7,011 nt of DNA from Flavobacteriaceae bacterium (GTDB lineage: Bacteria; Bacteroidota; Bacteroidia; Flavobacteriales; Flavobacteriaceae), in NCBI GenBank assembly GCA_030633225.1, contig DAOVTF010000105.1, positions 1 through 7,011 on the forward strand, in the 5' to 3' direction. The notes below the pieces were generated by a model, which made no database searches, was not told where the DNA came from, and saw nothing but the letters and a program-made list of their open reading frames with translations. The translations under genes were made by a program, and so were the position numbers. This document shows, one piece after another, positions 1-6,165 of this stretch (its first letter is position 1; each line of letters begins with the position of its first letter).

Positions 1-1074
1 TAAAAGAGAATAGCCGTAATTGATCAAGTTTTCATTTTTAAAAACATCTACGGTTAAGATCATATCTTGCCAATTACCACCAAAAATTAATATTCCAATA
101 ATTGCAAATAGGTGTATTATAAAAACATGTAAAAAATAATAGAAGAGTGGTACTCTACCAAAAACAATGAAAAAATTAGTAATCTTATTCTTAGTATTTT
201 CAATTAGATATAAAAATAATAAGGCTGGACCAATTGTAATTAATAAATAAAGTAATGACGGAGGGTATTTAGTGACATTTAAAAATGATAAAATGGTATA
301 AGTCATATTTTTTTGAACTGACCAAGGAACCAAATCACCATAAACATTAATACCTCTTAAAATAAAGAAAAGAGCTGCGGCAACAATGCTCATAGTTAAT
401 AACCATTTTTTTCTAATTGTTGCATCAAACCCTTTTTGATAAAGGGTTCCAAAACAATACCCTAGAATCATTAAACCTACCCACGGAATAACGGGGTAAA
501 AAAAGCCAAATAAAGGAAATGGCCCAGCTGGAATAACCTGTTGTTGATGTAAAATATACCAAACAATAGATTTAAAACTTGTGCCTTGCATAACAATGCC
601 ATCTAATAAATTATGTCCAGCAATAAGAATAATGCCAAAAGCAATTAATACTTTTTTAGGTAAAAATATTAGAAACGAAAGGCTTACCATACTAAAACCT
701 ATTGCCCAAATTACTTGAAGCACTGGAAAACTATAGGTTATGTCAAAGGACCAGATTAAATTGTTAACTACAACTTCTAAAAAAATTAGCCATATTCCTC
801 TTGTAAACAGAAATTTAAATAATTCGGGTTTGGTTTTTTTACTACCATATAGGTATGCTGATGTCCCTGCCAAAAACACAAATACTGGTGCGCAATTATG
901 TGTAATAAAACGAGTAAAAAATAAAAACGGAGTTGTAGAATTTAAATCGGTTGGATCAATAAAAAAAGCGCCATAATGAAAATAATCTCTTACATGATCT
1001 AATGCCATGATAATCATTACTACTCCACGTAAAACATCTATAGATTCTATTCTTTTTGATTTGATTTGTATCAT
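1..1074 (-). CDS. DUF1624 / HGSNAT-type multipass membrane acyltransferase (3' end cut by window edge)
   Basis: The frame is open from an ATG at 1074 to the left edge: 358 codons with no stop, so the C-terminus is missing. The protein is very hydrophobic, with roughly ten membrane segments. The N-terminus has the family signature R-x4-D-x2-RG (R8, D13, R16, G17), followed by M-x2-DH (D26, H27), and near the end there is a GRVPLFYYFLH motif. These are hallmarks of the DUF1624 / heparan-alpha-glucosaminide N-acetyltransferase catalytic-domain family. Members are thought to pass an acyl group from cytosolic acyl-CoA across the inner membrane to a sugar or similar acceptor; the bacterial substrates are mostly unknown. 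Relatives are, from memory, about 370-390 residues, so only a few tens of residues should be missing. The gene starts 15 bases after the MBOAT stop and is the last visible gene of the operon. I am confident of the family and not of the substrate. Confidence 0.85.
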   Translation of the reverse strand, partial: MIQIKSKRIESIDVLRGVVMIIMALDHVRDYFHYGAFFIDPTDLNSTTPFLFFTRFITHNCAPVFVFLAGTSAYLYGSKKTKPELFKFLFTRGIWLIFLEVVVNNLIWSFDITYSFPVLQVIWAIGFSMVSLSFLIFLPKKVLIAFGIILIAGHNLLDGIVMQGTSFKSIVWYILHQQQVIPAGPFPLFGFFYPVIPWVGLMILGYCFGTLYQKGFDATIRKKWLLTMSIVAAALFFILRGINVYGDLVPWSVQKNMTYTILSFLNVTKYPPSLLYLLITIGPALLFLYLIENTKNKITNFFIVFGRVPLFYYFLHVFIIHLFAIIGILIFGGNWQDMILTVDVFKNENLINYGYSLL

Positions 1075-1089
1075 AAGTAATGATTTATT

Positions 1090-2505
1090 TTAAAACTGAA
1101 AATAAATAAACTGTTCACCACTTCCTTGTGATATTACAATTAAAAAGAACATTATTGCCCATCCAATTGCCAATGTTATTGGCGATATTTTTTTAGACAC
1201 TTCTTTTACCGATGTATTTCTCATAAACCAATGTGTAAAGAATAGAAATCCTATAAGTACCATCACTTTTACTATGTCGAAAGTTTCTAAAACTTTGATT
1301 CCCTCAGGATTTAGAAATAACATGGATTGTATCATATTCCACGCCGTATCAAATTCTCTGGCTCTAAAAAATACCCAAGTAAAATTTACGCAGGTATAGG
1401 TTACAAATGCTAAGAACATTCCATTCCATACCGTAATTTCAAATGGTAAATATTGCTTTTGCAATTTTTCTAAAATTAAATAAGTGCCGTGTAATCCTCC
1501 CCAAACTATAAAAGTCCAAGCTGCCCCGTGCCACAATCCGCCCAACAACATGGTAATCATTAAGGCGGTATACATTCTTGTGATTCCGTGGCGATTTCCA
1601 CCTAACGGAATGTATAAATAATCCCGTAACCAACTGGATAAGGAGATATGCCATCTATCCCATAAATCTGAAAAGCCTAAAGAAGCGTAAGGGTATCTAA
1701 AGTTGTCTGGAAGTACAATTCCTAACATTAAAGCAATACCAATAGCACAAGTTGAATAGCCTGCAAAGTCAAAAAATATCTGTCCTGAAAATGCCAGGGT
1801 ACCGCTCCAAGCATCCCAAAAATTCAATATTTGTCCGGGTTTAAAAACCGTATCTGCTGTATTTGATAATAATGTATCTGCTAATACTACTTTTTGAAAT
1901 AATCCCAAAGTCAATAAAAACATTCCCCATATAAATTGTTTTACAGTAGCTTTTTTAGGTTCATAAAATTGGGTGATTAAATCTTTTGCTCTTACAATTG
2001 GACCTGCCACTAACTGTGGAAAGAAAGTTACATACAATGCGAAATCTAAAAAGGTTCTCGCACGATCAATTTTCTTATGGTACATATCGATGGTATACGA
2101 CATGGTTTGAAATGTATAAAATGAAATCCCCATTGGAAGAATTATATCCATAGGTCTTGCTTGGTAATCAACACCCATAGTATTTATCATTAATGTGAAG
2201 TTTTCTAACAGAAAATCTCCATATTTAAAGAAACCTAAAAACCCTAGATTGACAGCCATACTTAGGTAAAGCCACATTTTGCGTTTACGTTGATTTTTTT
2301 CAACAGCCAATCTTTTTCCTGCAGTCCAGTCGATCATGGTGGAAATCCAAAGGAGTATCACTAAAGGTGGATTCCACATGCCGTAGAATATATAACTTGC
2401 TAGAAGTAGCAATCCTTTTTTAGATTTCCAATTCAAAAAATTTGAATAATAGAACACCAAAACCACCACAAAGAATACGATAAAACTTAAGGAGTTAAAT
2501 AACAT
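1090..2505 (-). CDS. MBOAT-family membrane-bound O-acyltransferase (AlgI/DltB-like)
   Basis: A complete 471-residue polytopic membrane protein, the usual length for AlgI-type MBOAT proteins. Landmarks in order: an N-terminal MLFNSLSFIVFF segment; ASYIFYGMWNP around residues 36-46; FPQLVAGPIVR at 162-172; WDRWHISLSSWLRDYLYIPLGG at 282-303, whose strongly conserved core is typical of the family; and LLGGLWHGAAW at 320-330, containing the invariant membrane-embedded catalytic histidine H326 (codon 1530-1528). Characterised relatives take an acyl group, usually acetyl, at the inner membrane and deliver it outward for O-acylation of alginate, teichoic acid, peptidoglycan or other glycans, usually with an SGNH partner. 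Such a partner is encoded immediately upstream, ending 2 bases before this ATG, which implies translational coupling. The acceptor is unknown, so I give no gene symbol. The first position of the usual WRRWH motif is Asp (D283) rather than Arg. Confidence 0.95.
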   Translation of the reverse strand: MLFNSLSFIVFFVVVLVFYYSNFLNWKSKKGLLLLASYIFYGMWNPPLVILLWISTMIDWTAGKRLAVEKNQRKRKMWLYLSMAVNLGFLGFFKYGDFLLENFTLMINTMGVDYQARPMDIILPMGISFYTFQTMSYTIDMYHKKIDRARTFLDFALYVTFFPQLVAGPIVRAKDLITQFYEPKKATVKQFIWGMFLLTLGLFQKVVLADTLLSNTADTVFKPGQILNFWDAWSGTLAFSGQIFFDFAGYSTCAIGIALMLGIVLPDNFRYPYASLGFSDLWDRWHISLSSWLRDYLYIPLGGNRHGITRMYTALMITMLLGGLWHGAAWTFIVWGGLHGTYLILEKLQKQYLPFEITVWNGMFLAFVTYTCVNFTWVFFRAREFDTAWNMIQSMLFLNPEGIKVLETFDIVKVMVLIGFLFFTHWFMRNTSVKEVSKKISPITLAIGWAIMFFLIVISQGSGEQFIYFQF

Positions 2506-2507
2506 AA

Positions 2508-3539
2508 TTAGTTGGTTTTAGTGATTGCTTGATCTTGAATCATTATTTGTGCAAGCTCTTTGGTAAAATATTCAGCATCTTCTTTGCTTAAATGAGATTC
2601 TTCTGGACAAGTCAAATTTTTAAGTTGTATATAATCTTCAAAATGATAATTTTTTACAGGAAGTATACCCACCAAGGAATTCCAAAACTGTTCTCTTGGT
2701 AAAAACTTGTTTTCCGCCATTCTGGTTCCACCACTGGAGGGAGGTCTTACTAAAATTAGATTTCCGCCACGAGTAATAAATTTTTCAGCATCTTTTACAA
2801 AATATTCTGTGGTTGAATTTTTATCTGGAGGAGGAGCTGATTTTCCGAAGAAATTCCAAACCCGAATAATAGAATTTGCAAAGGTGGTATCTGTTGCCGT
2901 TCTCTTAGACATTGCCATATTTCTATCTGAAGCTACATTACCAAAATTGTAAAAAGGTGGCATTTTAGGTCCTTCCGTTCTTTTTCCTAAATCAATTTGT
3001 CTTAAAAGTGATTTTAAGTCAATATTATCTGCCCATTCTTCCTCATCTGCAGACATTAATACTAAGTTTTTCTGAAGCGGAACTGATAAAAAATAATTAG
3101 CTTTTTGAGCATAGGTCATATCCTTATAAAAATCTATTTTCGATTGAATTCTATGCCAAGGAAAAGCTTTTGGATAGGTGGTAGAAAAAAATAATCCGGG
3201 AGTAACTCCCACTATTAGAGTGCCTGAGAAATTTGTGTTTTCAACAATATCATGTAAGGCTGGTAGGGGAGTAGAGCCTGTTGAAGCTAACTGAATGGGT
3301 TTTATACCCGTTTCTTTTTCCCATACTTTTTTCTGAATATCAAAATAGGTTCTGGAAGATCCTATTAAAATAACATCACTTTTGGTAGTTTTTTCAATTT
3401 TGGCTCTTTCTTTTGCCCATAAGGCTTTTTCATCATTTAAATTTGGGGAGTACCCTTGTGAACGCCAATAAGATTCCCAAGTAATAATACCAATAATGCT
3501 TAGTATTATTGCTACGGTTAGTGATTTTTTTAATTGCAT
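2508..3539 (-). CDS. Membrane-anchored SGNH-hydrolase-like protein, probable partner of the MBOAT acyltransferase
   Basis: A 343-residue protein. After two lysines, residues 6-20 form one hydrophobic segment with no convincing cleavage site, so it is probably an inner-membrane anchor with the rest in the periplasm. Block I of an SGNH fold is visible as DVILIGSSRTYFDIQ (55-69), with S62 the likely nucleophile. A Gly-containing block II-like segment, ASTGSTPLPAL, is at 85-95. Block V is at 311-322 (CPEESHLSKEDA), with H316 as the likely catalytic base; the usual Asp three residues earlier is Glu (E313). LILVRPPSSGG at 261-271 is the beta strand before block V. In AlgJ/AlgX, DltD and PatB systems such proteins move or hydrolyse the acyl group delivered by the MBOAT partner. 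The start codon follows the SDR stop by a single base and the stop precedes the MBOAT ATG by 2 bases. The fold assignment rests on short motifs and context and is good but not certain. Confidence 0.75.
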   Translation of the reverse strand: MQLKKSLTVAIILSIIGIITWESYWRSQGYSPNLNDEKALWAKERAKIEKTTKSDVILIGSSRTYFDIQKKVWEKETGIKPIQLASTGSTPLPALHDIVENTNFSGTLIVGVTPGLFFSTTYPKAFPWHRIQSKIDFYKDMTYAQKANYFLSVPLQKNLVLMSADEEEWADNIDLKSLLRQIDLGKRTEGPKMPPFYNFGNVASDRNMAMSKRTATDTTFANSIIRVWNFFGKSAPPPDKNSTTEYFVKDAEKFITRGGNLILVRPPSSGGTRMAENKFLPREQFWNSLVGILPVKNYHFEDYIQLKNLTCPEESHLSKEDAEYFTKELAQIMIQDQAITKTN

Positions 3540-3540
3540 G

Positions 3541-4419
3541 TTAGAGAGTTTTACTTACCTTTTCTTGCCTTGCATCCAACCCAAAATCACGTTCAACCGA
3601 ATTATACCAATCTTCATCATTGGCTGCATTCCAATCAATCCATTCTTCATCGATCATGGATGCTCTCCATTCAATAAAGGGTGCTGCATCTGGACCAACT
3701 GGATGTCTTAATTTCCAATTGTTTTCTTCAGCTACTTCTAAAATTTTGTCCGCAACTAAACTTGGTGGTGTTGGCGTGTTTAGAGATGCTGCAAAAAGAC
3801 CTCCAAATCGATTCACTTGTGGATAAATCGAATCGCTAGTTTCACGTATATCTTGAGCCATTTGTGTGTTAATAATACCTGGCTCTATAATTTTGACTTG
3901 AATATTGAATGGTTTTACTTCTTGTGCTAAGGCTTCACTGATAGCTTCAAGAGCAAACTTACTTGCAGCATAAGCACCTAAGGGGCTATTTGAGATATGA
4001 CCCGCAACCGAGGCAACATTTATTATACATCCATTTTGTATTTCACGCATTTTTGGGAGTACACTTTTAGCACACCGTATGGCTCCAAAATAATTTGTCT
4101 CCATGATATCTTTAAAATCGGTCATAGACATTTCTTCAATAGAACCGTGGCGTTCAATGCCTGCGTTGTTTACCAAAACATCAATACTTCCAACTTCATT
4201 AAGTATTGCATCGATTGCATTCTTAACAGATTCATCATTATCAACATCCATTTTAGAAATAGATATTGCCAAAGATTCATCTTTAATTATTTCCTTTAAA
4301 ATTTGATCACCTTCCGGATTTCTCATGGTTGCAAATACTTTATACCCTGCTCGCCCAAAAGCTAATGCAGCTTCTAGTCCAATTCCTTTACTGGTTCCTG
4401 TGATGAGTACTGTTTTCAT
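3541..4419 (-). CDS. Classical short-chain dehydrogenase/reductase (SDR), NAD(P)-dependent
   Basis: A 292-residue cytosolic oxidoreductase. The Rossmann cofactor motif TGTSKGIG is at 7-14, D58-V59 should contact the adenine, NNAG is at 84-87, and the catalytic tetrad N109, S137, Y150 and K154 is intact (Y-A-A-S-K). R33, after the second beta strand, suggests a preference for NADP. The sequence VFATMRNP and the IEPGIINT segment after the active site resemble the 17beta-hydroxysteroid-dehydrogenase-like subgroup of classical SDRs. Beyond the usual ~250-residue fold there is a C-terminal extension (about 240-285) rich in Trp and acidic residues, containing EEWIDW and DEDWY. It converts an alcohol to a carbonyl or the reverse on an unknown substrate. 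It starts 9 bases after the amidohydrolase stop and ends 1 base before the SGNH gene. It is the only clearly soluble cytosolic redox enzyme among exported and membrane proteins. Confidence 0.95.
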   Translation of the reverse strand: MKTVLITGTSKGIGLEAALAFGRAGYKVFATMRNPEGDQILKEIIKDESLAISISKMDVDNDESVKNAIDAILNEVGSIDVLVNNAGIERHGSIEEMSMTDFKDIMETNYFGAIRCAKSVLPKMREIQNGCIINVASVAGHISNSPLGAYAASKFALEAISEALAQEVKPFNIQVKIIEPGIINTQMAQDIRETSDSIYPQVNRFGGLFAASLNTPTPPSLVADKILEVAEENNWKLRHPVGPDAAPFIEWRASMIDEEWIDWNAANDEDWYNSVERDFGLDARQEKVSKTL

Positions 4420-4428
4420 AATTAAATG

Positions 4429-6165
4429 TTACTGATTAAAATATACTTTCTTGATTTTGTTATTTTCGATATGATAGATGGCAACCGCTTCTACTATTTT
4501 ATCTCCAAATTGTACGCGTTCTTTGTCAATAACAATATTTCCTTGCACAATTCTCTCTTTTAATTCGCAATGTAAATTAGGAGTGTTTTTAAACATTTCA
4601 GCATAGCCTTTTCTCATATTATCTTTTCCTTTATACATTAATTGATCTGGATAAGTATATACTTCTACATCATCGGCATAAGGCTCCAAAAAGGCTTCAA
4701 TATTTCTAAAATTATAGGCATTTAATTGTCGTTGGGCCAAATCGGCAGGGCTATCTTTAATAATTTCAGAAGGATTAAAAACAACACCATTATTAATCAC
4801 TCGATGAATTGTTGTGATGTTTTCGATACTTTCAATTGGGTTGGTATCTAATAGAAGAAGGTTGGCTTTTTTACCTTTAGTAATACTTCCAAATTCTTCT
4901 TGTTTCCCTAATACTTTAGCACCGTTGATTGTAGAAGCTTCCATAATTTTCCAATTGCTCATTCCACTTTTTTGCATCGCTTTTAATTCAGCTAAATATG
5001 AGGAAGCATGCAAAGTGCCAATATTTCCTGCATCGGTTCCAGTAGCAATGAGTACACCCGCATCAGACAATATTTTGAGATTTGTCATCATTATGGAATT
5101 AGATTTTGAAGAACGTTCCTGACTAACTTTTGAGTTGCTTCCTTTTTTATAATTATTAATAAGCAAGGTATCTGATAGGTGTTTGCCATCTAATAAAGTT
5201 CCTAATTGATAAGGATCTGCTTTTTGTAATTCATAAGTACTCATTTCAATATTCTGACCAAAGGTGTTAGAATATCCATCCATAACAATCAGGGTAGGGC
5301 AGAGAATAGTATTGTTCTTTTTCATTAATTGTACAAAATCTTCTTTCAAAATTTCATCGTCTACACTATGAACTAAAAAATCACAGCCATTTTCTACAGC
5401 CAATTGAGCGGTAATTCTTTGCGTAGCATGTACGGCAACTTTTAAATTATTTTTATGAGCTTCCTCAATAATTGCTTTTACAATAGGTAAATTTTTATGT
5501 GCACTTTCTTCAATACTTAAATCATCTGCTCCAGCGATGTACCAAATTTTAATAAAATCTGGATGATAAGGGAGTTGTTCTCTTACCATATTTACTCCAT
5601 CTTCAACTGTTTTTGTTAAACTGAAAGGTTCTTCATTTCCTAGATTTTCATAAACGGAAGGCTCATAAGTAGTTAATAAAGGTCCCGCCATATAAACAGA
5701 AGGAACATCTTGCCTATTTTTAAATTGAGTTCTTTGTTCTAAAAAATGATAATTTGCTCCTACATCGATTACATTGGTAATTCCGTTTTGCAAATACCGA
5801 TGTAATACATTTTCCATATTAGAATGTGCATAATCCATCTCTTTTTGATGAGGCATGTCTTTGCGTAAGTCTATGGCATCGGGACGTGTGTACAAACCCC
5901 CATTCTGAAAAAAATGAATATGAGCATCTGTTAATCCGGGGAACAAATATTTCCCAGTACCATCTATTATTTTGGAATCAGATGGGATTTTAATTTTCTT
6001 GCTTTTATTAATTTCAGAAATAACATTGCTGGTGATGACCACTGTTTGATTAGCAATCATTTTATGGTTTTCAACATCAGCAATAGTTACATTGGTGATA
6101 TAGGTTTGTGAAAATAGAATCTGACACGAAATAAGTGTGATTGTTAGTAAAAGCTTTTTATTCAT
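4429..6165 (-). CDS. Exported metal-dependent amidohydrolase (imidazolonepropionase/Xaa-Pro dipeptidase-like) with C-terminal SnoaL-like domain
   Basis: I place the start at the ATG at 6165 (578 residues) because it gives a clean signal peptide; an in-frame ATG at 6189 would add eight residues (MLLTKKTI) ahead of it. In 578-residue numbering, an amidohydrolase TIM barrel spans about 20-465. It has a complete set of metal and active-site residues: H82 and H84 (DAHIH), K206 (FIKIW), H246 (VAVHA), H266 (FLVHS) and D378 (GTDAG). This pattern fits the imidazolonepropionase-like group, which includes Xaa-Pro and other dipeptidases; the natural substrate is not deducible. Residues about 472-578 form a second domain, with a helix (ADLAQRQLNAYN), an EPYADDVEVYTYPD segment and a terminal strand KIKKVYFN, typical of SnoaL/NTF2-like folds. 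The start overlaps the upstream hydrolase by 8 bases. Location is probably periplasmic. Confidence 0.85.
   Translation of the reverse strand: MNKKLLLTITLISCQILFSQTYITNVTIADVENHKMIANQTVVITSNVISEINKSKKIKIPSDSKIIDGTGKYLFPGLTDAHIHFFQNGGLYTRPDAIDLRKDMPHQKEMDYAHSNMENVLHRYLQNGITNVIDVGANYHFLEQRTQFKNRQDVPSVYMAGPLLTTYEPSVYENLGNEEPFSLTKTVEDGVNMVREQLPYHPDFIKIWYIAGADDLSIEESAHKNLPIVKAIIEEAHKNNLKVAVHATQRITAQLAVENGCDFLVHSVDDEILKEDFVQLMKKNNTILCPTLIVMDGYSNTFGQNIEMSTYELQKADPYQLGTLLDGKHLSDTLLINNYKKGSNSKVSQERSSKSNSIMMTNLKILSDAGVLIATGTDAGNIGTLHASSYLAELKAMQKSGMSNWKIMEASTINGAKVLGKQEEFGSITKGKKANLLLLDTNPIESIENITTIHRVINNGVVFNPSEIIKDSPADLAQRQLNAYNFRNIEAFLEPYADDVEVYTYPDQLMYKGKDNMRKGYAEMFKNTPNLHCELKERIVQGNIVIDKERVQFGDKIVEAVAIYHIENNKIKKVYFNQ
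6106..6165 (-). other. Signal peptide of the amidohydrolase (residues 1-20)
   Basis: MNKK is followed by a hydrophobic core and ends in LFSQ. Cleavage after S19 by signal peptidase I is the simplest reading, leaving an N-terminal Gln, common for exported flavobacterial proteins. An embedded L-I-S-C (11-14) also fits a lipobox, so lipoprotein processing at C14 cannot be excluded. The hydrophobic core ahead of C14 is short and hydrophobicity continues past it, which favours signal peptidase I. Confidence 0.75.

Noticed and set aside
428..448. Perfect 8-bp inverted repeat with a 5-base loop (AACCCTTT...AAAGGGTT)
   Set aside because: It could suggest a terminator, but it lies deep inside the DUF1624 coding sequence and has no T-run after the stem on either strand. 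The encoded residues fit the protein, so it is probably incidental.
740..976. 78-codon open frame on the plus strand
   Set aside because: It lies antisense to the DUF1624 gene, whose frame gives a coherent conserved membrane protein. The plus-strand translation is low-complexity and resembles no family I know.
1439..1654. 71-codon minus-strand open frame within the MBOAT gene
   Set aside because: It is out of frame with the MBOAT protein in its most conserved region, so it is a frame shadow.
2707..2952. Plus-strand open frame opposite the SGNH-like gene
   Set aside because: It is an antisense shadow with no recognisable domain. The minus-strand frame carries the SGNH motifs.
3198..3210. Short palindrome GGGAGTAACTCCC
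   Set aside because: It is inside the SGNH-like gene, single-copy and far from any start. It has no partner site or regulator in the window, so it does not support an operator call.
3997..4306. Two overlapping plus-strand open frames opposite the SDR gene
   Set aside because: Both are antisense to a well-supported SDR with an intact active site. They overlap each other and show no protein-like pattern.
4814..5122. 102-codon plus-strand open frame opposite the amidohydrolase
   Set aside because: It is hydrophobic only because it mirrors the conserved barrel codons. There is no start context or family resemblance.
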